This document shows positions 52,264 to 63,057 of a stretch of 64,000 bases of DNA, in pieces. The DNA lies in contig CAUYUJ010000709.1 in the NCBI GenBank assembly GCA_963575745.1, positions 46,296 through 110,295 on the forward strand. Reading direction: 5' to 3'. The notes under the pieces were generated by a model. That model was not told the DNA's origin, searched no databases, and worked only from the letters and a program-made list of their open reading frames with translations. Both the position numbers and the translations under genes were made by a program. This DNA is from Prorocentrum cordatum (taxonomy: Eukaryota > Sar > Dinophyceae > Prorocentrales > Prorocentraceae). Every line of letters starts with the position of its first letter. Position 1 is the first letter of the stretch.

Positions 52264-52772
52264 CCGAGGGGGGCGAGGGGGGAGGAGGGGGCGCGCGGAC
52301 GGCGGCACATGCGCAGACGAACACAGACGCAGGATAGCAAAGAACCAATCACACACGCAAGCACACGCGCATAAGCACGCTCACGCGTACACACACGGAC
52401 AAACTCAAATCCATACATACACAAGAGCACGCACGTACGCCAGCATGCTCCACACACACTCACACATACACACATACACACACGAGCGCACACACGTCCA
52501 CACGCAAACGCACACACACTCACACACACACGCGCATGTGCACCCAGACACACGCAGGGGCACACACACACATACGAGACACACGCGCCCCCCCCCCACC
52601 CACCCACCCACCCACCCCCACACACACACATACACACACACGCACAAGCGCACACACAGACGCAATGGCGAACACCCACGGATAACCACGCACAGACGAC
52701 AACGTGGTGACAGACTCATTCCCCGACTGGTCAGCGCACTCTTCCACCGCGCCCAAAAGACCCCCCCACGCG

Positions 52773-52871
52773 CCCCCGCCCTCCCCGCCGGCGCTCCGGA
52801 GGGGGGAGGCACCGCCCCATTTTGGGGCCGGCCCTCCCTCCACTCCAGCCACTCCGCCCTCGCGGAGCGCC
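52773..52871. repeat. GC-rich 98-bp module, copy 2c
   Basis: Palindromes CTCCGGAG and GGGCCGGCCC are intact. It is preceded by 'ccccgactggtcagcgcact', like module 1b ('ccccgactaagcagcgcact'). Confidence 0.8.
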
Positions 52872-53229
52872 GGGGAGAGGGGTGGAGGGGGAGAGGGGGG
52901 GGCAGGAAGGGGCGGGGGTGCCAGCGCCATGCGCCCACACACACACACACGCACGCACACGGGCACACACGCACTTTTCCTCAGGGAGCGCGCAGTGTCG
53001 CACACGTACGCAAGCATGCTCCACACACACGCACACACACGCACAACCACACGCAAAGGTCGACACCCACGCGCAAACGCGCAAACACAAACACACAACA
53101 CATATCACACACACACACACCGCGGACACACACACAAACACGCAAACACACCAGACACGCACAAACACACTGACACACACACAGATACACACACACACGC
53201 TCGAGCACACTCACATCCACACGCGCCCA

Positions 53230-53261
<32 letters not shown>

Positions 53262-53662
53262 CGAACAGACACGCGCACAAAAAGAGATACAAACAGAGAT
53301 GCATACAGACACACAGACAAACACACACACATACCCACGGACACACATACAGACACACAGACAGACACACAAACAGAGCCACAAACACACAGACACAAAG
53401 ACACCCACACACACACTTACACACACACGCCAGCAGACACACAGGCAAACACAAACACACGCCAGCGCACACACACTCACGCACTGACAAAACATCCTCA
53501 TGCACACAGCCACACAAGAACACACATGCAAGACGGACGCGCCTACAGGGCGCCCGTGCCAACCTCCAGTGGCAGCCCAAGCGCCCGGTGCGCTTGAACG
53601 GCAGAGCTCTGTCAACGGCACACCCAGGGCCGGCAAGCGCCGCTGCACACGAGGCGCAGCTC

Positions 53663-55015
53663 TCAGAGAGCCGCGTCCGACACCGCCACGATCGTTTGCT
53701 CGTCATCTCCGCCCCCGCGCAGGCGGCGCAACGTCTGTCGCAGCCTCTCCTCAGCCCACCTGCCAATTCCGACGGGCACGCCCTCCCGACGCGCCACGAA
53801 AGCTCCAACGACTTCGCCGATCAAGTCCTGCCGCTGGTTGTGCTCGGCGATGGCCAGGCGCTGCCGCCTCTCATCAGGATCCTCCTGCCGCGCGCGATCC
53901 TCAGCAGCAGCGGCAGCGATATCCCGCGTGCTCGCGCGGCTGCCACGCTCCCCGCGCTCTTCGCCCGACGACAGGGCCGAAGCCGCACTGGGCGCGCCAG
54001 CCCCTCCAGCACCGTCGCCGCCCCCTGTCGGCGCCCTCGCGGCGACGCCATCGCTGGCGGGCACCTGGGCGGATCGCCCCTCCGCGGGCCCCCCCGCGGG
54101 CGCGCCACTCGCGCCAGCCTCGGCCGCGGGCGCCGCGCGCGGGGCCTTGCCTGCATGCCCTCCCCCCGGAGCCGCCTCTGCACGCGCCGCCCCCCCCCGC
54201 CCGCTTCCGCTGGCAGACCCAGCACCTGCTCGCGTGACGCCCGCGGCCCGCCCCGCGCCCTCGCCAGTCGCGCCAGCCTCAGCCGCGGGCGCCGCACGCG
54301 GGGCCTTGCCTGCGTTCTTCTCCTTGAACACCTTCAACTTTCCCTCCGTGATGGGCCCGTCCACACGCCCATGCCAACCATCCTTGTGCTGCTGCTTGAA
54401 ATGCTGCCCGCACAGATCTCCGCATCCCTGCTTTGGCGCGCTCCGGCATTGCCCGCCAGCTCCGTCCGCCCAGGAACGAGCCATGCACTTAGCGGTGTCA
54501 ATGTTTTCTGGCGTAAAGCGACGCCATTCGTCCCCCGCGAGCGACGCCCCCGCGCCTGGCTGGACTCCAGCAGGAGCCGTGTCCGCGGACGGAACGCCAG
54601 CGGCCCTGCCAGCGTCGTCGTCCTCGTCGCCCGTGCTGCCCAGAGCCGGCGGGGACAGCCCGCGCTTCTTGCCCCTGCGCAATGGCTGCTGCGGCTGCCC
54701 CGAAGCGCCGGGGCCCCCGTCGCCAGCGCCAGGATCCCCGCCACCCGCCCGACGCCGCTTGCCCGGTGGCTCGCCCCCGACGCCTGCTGCCCGGCGGGCG
54801 CACTCGGCGGCGCAGACGGCGCGGCAGGGGCGCTGGAAGCAGCGCCGCCGCCGCCATCGCCGCTCCCCGCAGACCCCGCCGCGCGCCCGCCTGCATGCCC
54901 GAGAGGCGCAGTCGGCGGAGCCGGCGGCGCCCCAGAGGGTCCCGCACCACCGCTGCCGCTGGCGCCCCCCGGAGACCCCGCCGCCGCGCGCCCCGCCCGC
55001 CGCCTCCGCCCCGCG
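53663..55015 (-). CDS. C-terminal region after the USP domain, copy 2 (Cys/His module)
   Basis: Contains the basic patch (GKRRRAGGGD) and the Cys/His module KCMARSW...QC...GCGDLCGQH...GRVDGPITEGKLKVF. It differs from copy 1 in its last part: an Ala/Gly-rich segment with a repeated KAPRAAPAAEAGA block and a charged end (EDRARQEDPDERRQRLAIAE). A frame change lies in the Gly-rich linker between about 54,780 and 55,015. Confidence 0.55.
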   Translation of the reverse strand, partial: RGAEAAGGARGGGVSGGRQRQRWCGTLWGAAGSADCASRACRRARGGVCGERRWRRRRCFQRPCRAVCAAECARRAAGVGGEPPGKRRRAGGGDPGAGDGGPGASGQPQQPLRRGKKRGLSPPALGSTGDEDDDAGRAAGVPSADTAPAGVQPGAGASLAGDEWRRFTPENIDTAKCMARSWADGAGGQCRSAPKQGCGDLCGQHFKQQHKDGWHGRVDGPITEGKLKVFKEKNAGKAPRAAPAAEAGATGEGAGRAAGVTRAGAGSASGSGRGGAARAEAAPGGGHAGKAPRAAPAAEAGASGAPAGGPAEGRSAQVPASDGVAARAPTGGGDGAGGAGAPSAASALSSGEERGERGSRASTRDIAAAAAEDRARQEDPDERRQRLAIAEHNQRQDLIGEVVGAFVARREGVPVGIGRWAEERLRQTLRRLRGGGDDEQTIVAVSDAAL

Positions 55016-56338
55016 GACCCGCCCTGCGCACATACGCAAACACATAGGCGCCAACGTGCACCTGGTGGTCTCTGGCAATCTGCGCCCAAGTCCTGGGCTG
55101 AACAGCTTCGTCGTCGAATTTGGCGTATTCGTTCACACCCGCGGCTGCACACGCATAATAATGGCCGCTCTTCGCGCTTTCGCCCTGATGCACAACGACC
55201 CCAGAGAAATCGTACTCGCACTCGGCATCCACAGGCCGCAGAATCTGAGGAAAGCGCACAGGGCGTCTGTCGTACACTCGCTCCGATCAGCGCGCGTGAC
55301 CACCCGCTCCACGGTCACGAAGAGCACCGGCGGCGATCGCTCCCAGCGATTGCCCGTATACACCCTGATGCCTTGACAGACCCCGGCCGCCTCCCTCTGC
55401 GCACGACTGAGGTGCGCGTGCGCCGGACATCCTTGACCTGGCCCGCCAATATGCCTCAATTCCAGTCGGATCAAATCCTCCAGATCGCAGGGCCCCCGGT
55501 GGTCGGGGCCGAGCAATTCGGAAGGGACCAGCTTCAAGCGCGAATCAATCACCCCCGTGTCCGAACTTGCCCGGCACACGTCGCCTCGCCTCCGCTGCCG
55601 CAACGCAATGCCGCAAACGTGCTGCTGGAGCGCAGTGCGCGCACCGTGATGCGGTGTCGGTACCTGATATCCAGCCTCGGTGACAGCACGAAGGGCGGCC
55701 AGGAAGAACTCTGTCGCGTCGCATTGCTTCGGTCTCCCTTGCTGATCGAATTCTGTGAATTCTCGCTGACCGAAAAGCCCCGCGCGCGCGGCAGTAGCGA
55801 GCGGCGCGACGGCGTCGACCCCCACGCCCTGGACAAAGAGAGCCGCAGCCTGAGCTCCGAGCGCACACACCGGGCAAGTTTCTGTGTTCAAAGGGCAATT
55901 CTGGCCGTGCTCGTGGAGAAGCCGACGGAAGGGAGCCAGGCGCAGCAGCACCTGCGCGACTGCGCTCACGAAGCAAGTATTGCCGAGGTCTGCGATGCCC
56001 ACGCCAGAGCCGCGGCCGCAGTGCCACTGCAGCTCCCTGGTGACATCCTCCTGGGACACGCCGTAGGCTGCCATGCACAGATCCCGGTCCAGCGGGAGCA
56101 GCTCTGGCGGCTCTGCACCATCGCCAACAGTCGCCGCCGTGCGAAACATGCCCCCCCAAAGATCCCTCGGCACTACGGCGCCCCTACCAGCACCGCGGCC
56201 GCCACCCGCGCGCCCGCGCCCCCGCGAAACAGCGCTCCCCGTCGACGATGCCGCCGCCGCATCTCCGGTCCCCGTCGCGTCGCCGCCGCGGCCGCGGCCC
56301 CTGCCCCGCCCGCCCCGCAGGCCCAGCGTCCGGCGCAA
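55016..56338 (-). CDS. Ubiquitin-specific protease (USP) domain, copy 2
   Basis: Cys box GIADLGNTCFVSAVAQVLL with the Cys codon at 55,973-55,975. QCDATEFFLAAL at 55,701-55,735, CPVCALG, SPPVLFVTVERV, and the His box HQGESAKSGHYYACA (His codon 55,161-55,163) with KFDDEAV. All catalytic boxes of family C19 are present. One frame change near 55,280 separates the His box from the rest, at the same place as in copy 1. A 4-bp insertion in a CCCGCC run near 56,310 shifts the frame from the helicase. Confidence 0.75.
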
Positions 56339-59129
56339 TGTATGCCGGCGGCACCGTCAGAGCCTGGCCCGGGCGCAGCGCGTGCGAGGGCAGAGGCGTA
56401 TGCACAGACGCCGCAGGGGCCGCCTCCCCGTCCGAAGGAGCTGATCCGTCGTCGTCGTCGTTGTCGCCCGCCCCCTCACCGACGCCCGCCGAGCTCCCCG
56501 CGTCACGAGACGGGCCCAGCGGCGACGGCGGCGGCACCGGCGGCGGCGCGGGCGCCGAGCTCGACTCCTGGGCGCCCCGTGCGGCGGGCCCATCCCCCAC
56601 GTCCCAGCCGTAATCCTGCGCCCATTGCTTCGCGATTTCGAACCTCTCCTTCATCTTTTTCTCAAAGCGTTGGACCCCTTCGCGGACGTACTGCGGCGGG
56701 CCCCGCTGCAGGATGTCCCAGGGCGGCAGGTTGTAGACGAGCACGCGGTGGGCCACGCGAACGCGACTTAGCATGACGTACAGGTGCAGCCACCAGTCAT
56801 CGGCGCCCATGTTCATGGGCTTCTGGAGCACCATGGTGGCCGCATCCATACCCAGGCCCTGCGCAGTCTGCACGGTGCGAACTTTCTCTGGCAGCAACGG
56901 GATCTGGTACATCGTAACCTTCACCTTCCGAAGCTTTCGCTCGCCATCGTCGTCGTAGTGATGGTTCCACTCCCAGGACGCCCTGTGCGGCGCGATCTGC
57001 ACGACCCCTTGCCCGAACCCAAAGTCCTTCTTGAGGCCATCAAACTCGACGAGGACACCGCGCGGCAAACGCTTGCATCGATAATAACCGAGCCGGTGGG
57101 CGTCGTGAAGCTTCTTTTCGCGCCAATCCGCGTCCGGCGTCTCGAACTCCTGCGGGTGGAACCCCACGTCCTTGACTACCCCCACGGCGTCCTGCACGAT
57201 CTGGTGCTTCGCCGACAACTTCACGTTCAGCCGCACACGCATGCCGATGTACAGCGGGCACATGCCGATGAGGTGACCAGTGTTGTTCACGTTCGGCACC
57301 TGCAGCATGGCCTTGTGATGCTCCTCACAGAATGGCTTTGGAGGCAGGTCCACGGCCTGCACGTACATCAGCATCTGCCCTTTATCCCTGGCCTCTCGCA
57401 CGGCCCGATACTGCATCTGCCTGTGCACGGCCTCCCAGGCGATGCCCATCTCGAACCCGTCCTTGACATGGGGGTCCTGCAGCCGCCTGTCGTTCTTACC
57501 GGGTCGGACCACCCACCCTTGCACCACCCTTTTCTGCTCGGCCGTAAACTTCTTGCCCTGCCTCATGGTCTTCAAGAACCCGGGCATGAAAGGGCAGGGC
57601 GCGTGCGGAGTAACGAGAAGGTCCTTAAAGCGGTGCGCCTCGTACAGAAACATAGCGTGGGTGACACCGTCCAGGAACATGGACTGCCCATTGCGGACGT
57701 GAATCGGCGCCTCGGGCGACTCACGCTGCAGCAAGGAAGACCTTCTGCCCTTGCCGCTCACCGGCCCCAGCTGATAAAAATCCCCCAGGAACATGACAAT
57801 CGGAACCTTCCCGAACATGTGCCCCCGCGCCATGTACAGGTTCACATCGCAATTATACTTACCCTTACGGGCTTTGCACATGCGAAACGATGCAGCGCCG
57901 AGAAGCTGGGGCGGCACCATGGACACCTCCTCCACGATGACGGCCTTGAGGTCGTTCATGCGGTCCAAGATGTCATCGACTTTCTGCCCCGAGAGCCTAG
58001 CGATGGTCATGGCCTGCTGGCCGCTCAGCCCGAAGCCGCTGTGGATCGTCTCCCCCCCGCTGACGCGCGCAGCGCTGTTCGACGAGGCCACGGCGATCTC
58101 CGATCCCGCGCCGAACACCTCGTTGAGCAGACGTCGCAGCAGTTTCACCACCTCCGTCTTCCCCGTCCCGCCCTCCCCGTGCAGCAGGAGAGCCATCTGC
58201 TCCACCGGCTTGGGGCTTTTTCCGCTGCGCAGATCTTCCTCGTATGCCACGATGGCCTCCACCTGGCCCGCGACCAAGGCGACCACCGCCTTCTGTTCTT
58301 TATTGAACGTCACGGGGTTGTCCGCCCTAGTCGCCCACTCGTTAAACAGCCTCTCCGCGATGTCGCGCGCCCGCCGCGGCCGCTTCGCGTCGCCGGCAAC
58401 CGCGGGCGGCGGCGGCCGACCAGGCACCAGCACGGCAGGCGCCGAACCCTCGAGGCCGCCCCGCCCGTCGCCATCCCCAGGCAAGCCCTCTGATCCCTTT
58501 TTCCTGTATCGGAACGCCTCCTTCTGCTGTGCTTTGCCCTCCTCGAACAGAGAGTCGTCCAACTCGAGACCGACGAAGCCGGTCTGCCTTCCAGTACTCG
58601 CGGCAGCAGGCGGCGGCTTATGGTCTTTCGCATAGCCGTCAAGGAAGATATTCTTATAGACCAAGCTTTGCGACGACCCACGAATAAGCTCCAACTGAGC
58701 CACCGCGGGCACCTGACTATCCGGCACGGCGTGCGCGGGCATCTGTCGGTGCGCCGCCCACGCTTCGTCCGCCTCGCCCTCGTCGACCTCCTGGGCAAAA
58801 TCATCCAACGCTCCGCCGCCGGCGCCCGCCCCCTCCTCCTCGTCCGCCTCCCCGGCAGGCCGATTCCCCACGGCCTCCAGCTCAGCAGGCTGCTCGAAAT
58901 CCTTGGCCTCCGGACGGATCTTGGTTCGCGGCCGCCCTTTCGCCTCCGCCTCCCCGTCGAGGTTCGTCGCGACCTGGACGGTCCAGCGTGCCATGAACTC
59001 GGCGGCGCTGGGGCGCTGTGCAAAGTAGCCTGGACGCTCGTCCGGGCCCCGGTTCAGATCGATGTCCTCGATCGTGAACCTCTTTCCTGCTCGCCGCTCG
59101 CACTCCTCGTACTGCCTGGACAACGCCAC
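56184..59129 (-). CDS. PIF1-family helicase domain, copy 2, open
   Basis: 981 open residues. Walker A GEGGTGKTEVV near residue 316, VIVEEVSMV near 390 (Glu where PIF1 usually has Asp in the DE pair), GDFYQLGPVSG near 448, TAQGLGMDAAT near 760, LHLYVMLSRVRVAHR near 780. An acidic Pro/Ala-rich linker follows. In Helitrons this domain unwinds the donor strand behind Rep. The last 45 or so residues (to the stop at 56,184) are out of frame because of a 4-bp insertion. Confidence 0.85.
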   Translation of the reverse strand: MALSRQYEECERRAGKRFTIEDIDLNRGPDERPGYFAQRPSAAEFMARWTVQVATNLDGEAEAKGRPRTKIRPEAKDFEQPAELEAVGNRPAGEADEEEGAGAGGGALDDFAQEVDEGEADEAWAAHRQMPAHAVPDSQVPAVAQLELIRGSSQSLVYKNIFLDGYAKDHKPPPAAASTGRQTGFVGLELDDSLFEEGKAQQKEAFRYRKKGSEGLPGDGDGRGGLEGSAPAVLVPGRPPPPAVAGDAKRPRRARDIAERLFNEWATRADNPVTFNKEQKAVVALVAGQVEAIVAYEEDLRSGKSPKPVEQMALLLHGEGGTGKTEVVKLLRRLLNEVFGAGSEIAVASSNSAARVSGGETIHSGFGLSGQQAMTIARLSGQKVDDILDRMNDLKAVIVEEVSMVPPQLLGAASFRMCKARKGKYNCDVNLYMARGHMFGKVPIVMFLGDFYQLGPVSGKGRRSSLLQRESPEAPIHVRNGQSMFLDGVTHAMFLYEAHRFKDLLVTPHAPCPFMPGFLKTMRQGKKFTAEQKRVVQGWVVRPGKNDRRLQDPHVKDGFEMGIAWEAVHRQMQYRAVREARDKGQMLMYVQAVDLPPKPFCEEHHKAMLQVPNVNNTGHLIGMCPLYIGMRVRLNVKLSAKHQIVQDAVGVVKDVGFHPQEFETPDADWREKKLHDAHRLGYYRCKRLPRGVLVEFDGLKKDFGFGQGVVQIAPHRASWEWNHHYDDDGERKLRKVKVTMYQIPLLPEKVRTVQTAQGLGMDAATMVLQKPMNMGADDWWLHLYVMLSRVRVAHRVLVYNLPPWDILQRGPPQYVREGVQRFEKKMKERFEIAKQWAQDYGWDVGDGPAARGAQESSSAPAPPPVPPPSPLGPSRDAGSSAGVGEGAGDNDDDDGSAPSDGEAAPAASVHTPLPSHALRPGQALTVPPAYIAPDAGPAGRAGQGPRPRRRRDGDRRCGGGIVDGERCFAGARARGWRPRCW

Positions 59130-59203
59130 CTGCTTCGCCCACCACTCCTCCCAGGCAGGCCGATGCTTCCCGGACGCGTCGACGCCGGCCCTGTAGGGCG
59201 CCA

Positions 59204-61293
59204 GGCCGCAGCCCCCTTCTCAGCCGGCTGCAAAGGACGGAAGATCACAGACTTGAACAGCGCGTTGACCTCTGCCTCTTTCTCCTTCGAAGGCATCGTA
59301 AAGCCGAAGAACTTGGGCACCCTGAACGGCGCGCCGACGCGGAGCTTCTGCACTCGGGAGGCGGCGGCCGGGTGCGTGTCCGCGAACGCGTACGTCACGA
59401 AGTCCTGCGGGTCGAAGTGGAGCGGGTTGGCCTGCGCGGTGTACACGTACATGGCGTAATGGTACATGCCCATGGACTTCAGGGGCTCCCTGTCGCCGCG
59501 ATGCAGCCAGTCCATCTTCATGTCGTGTTCCAGCCGCGCGCTGTATTCGACACCCTGCTGCTGCTCCTGCTCGGGCTGCCCCCCCCCAGCAGCACCGGCA
59601 GCCGCGCCCTCCCCGACAACGCCGTCGACGACACGGGCGTGCAGCGTTGCGCGCGCCTCGTCCAGCGCATCCATGACACCGCCGCCCCCCTCGCCGTCCA
59701 CTTCCCCCGCGGCCGGCTGGTCCACCTCGATGTGGTCTGCGCGCGGGTCGGTCCAGAAGTCGTCCTTTTTCTGATGAACGGCGGAGCTTGCCTGGAACGC
59801 CAGCGCCACGATCCCATTGCAATACAGAGTCCAGGTGTCATGGGAGCAATAGCACTCGTGGCCATACTGCATCTGGAACATCATCTCGGGCAGCTTCTTC
59901 AGGAGCGCCCGGTGCGAGCTGGTCGTGAGCTTGATGACAGTTCGCCTGGCAGAGTCGAGCACTCCGCCCCAGCCGCTGCGACGATCGGCAGCAGCGGCCC
60001 GGGCCCCGTCGACGTCCTCCTCGCCCTCCGCCTCCGCCGCCTCATCCGCCTCCCGCTCCGCCTTCTGCTGGAGTCGGAGCCACTCCAACCCGGTGCTCTG
60101 CGCGCGCAGCACTCCGAGGTCTCCCGCGATCGGCCCCGCCTTGGTCGTGTAGTCCGTCTGGTAGTGCGCCATATTGATGGCGTCCATGAACACGGCCTCC
60201 AGCGAGTGCAACACGTGCCCCCGCAGGCTGCCGGGCGGACCGCTGCCGCTCGCGCCAGCAGCTGCGGCGGCGGCGGGCGACGCGGGCGCGCTCGATGCAG
60301 GGCTGCCAGACGCCGCCGCGCGCGACGCGGCGCGGCCTGGCGCCCGCGACCTCGGCTCTGGCTCGACGGCTGATTCTGGCAGCTCGCGCTCCGCGCGCCG
60401 GTCGCTGTAGTAGCCCAGGCCCTGCTCCCCCTTCTTGAACACGAACCCGGGCCGGCTGCCGTCGTAACACGAAGCCGCGCTGAACCCAGCGTTGTCCTCG
60501 AATTCCGGCGTCGGCGGAGGCGGCGGATCCAAGCCATACGCATCGGCCAAATCCCACGGCTCGTCATCCTCTTCTCTGAAGCCCCAGATATCCCCCGCGT
60601 TCGGATCGTCCATCGTGGGCGGCGCCCCGCCGAGCAAACCTCCTCCCCTGGGCAGGCCGAGGCGGCGCCCCACGGGCACGCGCCCGCCCCCCGCCGCAGC
60701 CGCGCGCGCCGCCCCCTCGGCCGCCCCGCCCCCGCCCTGCGCTGCGGCCGACGCCCCGGAACCCGTGGAACCTCCGCTCTGCCCAATGCCCTCGTCGCAA
60801 CCGGTGCCGCCAGTCCCGGCGCCAGCCAGCGCGTCCGATGCCTCGCCGACAGGCTCGGCGAACGCACCGGGCTCCGGAGGCGGCGGCACAACAGGGTCGC
60901 TGGCGGGCGCGCGCCCGACGCTGTCGTCGCCCGGCAGGTCGAGCACCACGCGGTCCAGGCACTGGACGTCCAGGTTGCTCCGCAGACACACCTGGCCCAC
61001 AGGGTTCGTGATCCCGTGGTACGGGTGGTACCGCACCACGTCGACGCGACCAGCTCTGCCGTACCGGTTGCAGCGGTGCGGCCACGGGCCGTAGCCTTCA
61101 GCCGGAACGTCGTCCAGATCCAGGCGCTCGCCAGGAGGGTTCCACTCCCCCTCCTCCAACGGACCGCACGCGTACTGAACCTTCGCATCTTCCCGAAGCA
61201 CCAAATCCTTCCCCTTGCGCAGGCGCCGCCAGACGAAGGCGGCGGCAGGACGCTTCCTGGACGGGTGGCTGTAGACCGCAGTCTCGTACTCGT
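59204..61293 (-). CDS. Helitron Rep C-terminal part with two-tyrosine motif, copy 2
   Basis: Continuous here, unlike copy 1: HEYETAVYSHPSRKRP, VDVVRYHPYHG, LRSNLDVQCLDRV, an Ala/Gly-rich linker, then HYQTDYTTK (Tyr codons 60,161-60,163 and 60,149-60,151), ECYCSHDTWTLYCNG, and MYHYAMYVYTAQANPLHF leading to the helicase. A missing base near 59,204 breaks the frame before the helicase, and one near 61,293 breaks it from Rep. Confidence 0.75.
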
Positions 61294-62508
61294 GTAGAAG
61301 CCGAGCCGGCACACCTTGCAGTGCTGAGGCACATCGTCGTTCGTCTTGTGCTTCCAGCACGTGGGACCGCACCTGTGCAGGTGGCCACGGAAGATACACT
61401 TGCGCGCGTCCCGCGCGAAGCAGCGCGCCCAGGTCCGCGCCTCATCCCCCGGGCACTCAGCAAAGTGCATGGCCGCGGCGCCGTCCGCGCGCACCACGCG
61501 GTACGCAGGCTTGCGGCGGTACTGCGGCTGCAGCGTCATGTGCGCACCCGTGAGAGGCTCTCCAAATACCGCCGGGTACTGTGCCCGCTGCTCATGGGGA
61601 TCGGGCTCTGGATCTGCCAGCGGCGCGAACGGGCGCTGCCGGAGCGGACCCTCTAATGCGGGCTGCTGCTCCAGCATCGCCCGCTCCTCCACGAGATCGA
61701 CGTTCATCATGGCCGCAACCTGATTCCGCAGCTCTTCTGTGGACAGTTGGTTGTCAGCACGGACGGAGCGGCGGCCCTCTTCGTACGCCCTCTTGCACAA
61801 CTTCCCGAGCTGACGACGCGAGGCGCCAGCGATGGTATCGTACTTCAATTGGAGGTCGCTCTCCTCTCGCGTCCCGTCCGCGAACGCGAGACGTCGATCC
61901 CGCGGGCCGAGCGGAAGCGGCGGCAGACGGTCCGGCCCGTCCAAGCCCAGCTGCCGGCCCACCTCCTCCGCCGCGTCGAACTGCACGCTGCCGACCCTGG
62001 CGAGCACGGCCTCCCTCCACCTCCTCAGACGCTCCTCGAGGCCTTCGACGTCCCCCGTGCGCAGCTTCGCGAGGAACGCGCCGGTCATCGGGTGCAGGCG
62101 CCACAGGTGGATGTGCGGATGGATGCCGCCGCGCCCCTGCGACTCCACGGGTCCGAAGAACGCGCGGACGAGCCCGAACGCTCCACCCGCCCCCGTGGCG
62201 GCCACGCCGTCGGAGACGCCCGTGGCCCCGCGCTGCCGCGTGACGCCGACGACATGCTCCAGGAACAGTTCCAGCATGAGGTTCGTGACCATGGCCTGCG
62301 ACACCGGGTCAGCGGCCACCCGCCGCAGCATGTCCCGCGTCGAGGGCATCACAGGAGCAGTCTCCTCCAGCAGCCGCCATCGCTGTACGGAGGCGCCCTC
62401 GTACATCAGGGACACCATCAGGTTTCGAGTGTCCGCGATGTTCGGCGTCGTGAACACCAGGGGAGGCCCGAAGAGCCGGGTGTAGCTGGTACTGATGTGC
62501 CGCAGCGT
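61293..62508 (-). CDS. Helitron Rep (HUH nuclease) segment, copy 2
   Basis: FTTPNIADTRNLMVSLMYEG and GGIHPHIHLWRL (HUH histidines 62,107-62,115), LEEHVVGV-type helices upstream, and the Cys/His end CIFRGHLHRCGPTCWKHKTN and HCKVCRLGFY. No stop occurs where copy 1 has TAA. Confidence 0.8.
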
Positions 62509-63057
62509 GTCCGGTGCGCGTCGGACCCGACGACATCACGGTTGCTGAGCAGCATGCTGCGCAGCGCGCTCTTGACGTTCCGGGGCAAGCCCTCGAGGCC
62601 CAGGGCCTCCTTGATGCCCGCCCCCCTGCCGAGCACGGCCACGACCTGCGCCAGATCCTCCGGCGTCAGTGCGGCGAGGTCCGCGATGCTTTCCCCCAGA
62701 CGCTGCGTGCGCACGAATAACCTAGCCGACTGAATGATAGCCTTTCTGCGCCAGAGGCAATACTGGGCCGTGAGCAGGTCCGCGTGGCGACGCCAGCGCG
62801 GCACGGGCGACTCAGACGCGGCGGGCGCCCGCGCAGCGTCGGGCGCGGGCGACCGCGCAGCGTCGGGCGCCGAGACGTCGTCGGGGACCTCGTACTCGAG
62901 CTCCTCGCGAGCCATGAGGCACCTGCACCACTCGTCGTACGTCAACTTCGCCTCCCTGTCGAGTCCGAAGACGCCGTCACCGTAGGGAAACGCGACGGGG
63001 TCGAAAGCACTCCAGAAACCGGGGGAGAACATGCTGACAGGCTCGGTTCCAGTGGGC
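62508..63057 (-). CDS. Segment between the acidic region and the Rep core, copy 2
   Basis: MFSPGFWSAFDPVAFPYGDG...LTYDEWCRCLMAREELEY, then YCLWRRKAIIQSARLFVRTQ and NVKSALRSMLLSNRDVVGSD. Matches copy 1 closely. It is separated from both neighbours by small indels: a 5-bp insertion near 63,060 and a missing G near 62,508. No separate domain is recognised. Confidence 0.65.

Larger units (their letters stand above)
51070..53530. repeat. CA/TG microsatellite domain of copy 2
   Basis: Longer than in copy 1 (about 2.5 kb against 1.6 kb) because of extra higher-order repeats. The 'acgccagcatg(t/c)tccacacaca' motif recurs (about 51,166, 51,835, 51,975 and 52,437, and as a variant near 53,007). There are three GC-rich modules. 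Confidence 0.8.

Noticed and set aside
53588-56776. Plus-strand open frame of about 1,060 codons
   Set aside because: Antisense to the USP and C-terminal region of copy 2. Arg/Pro/Ala-rich without domains.
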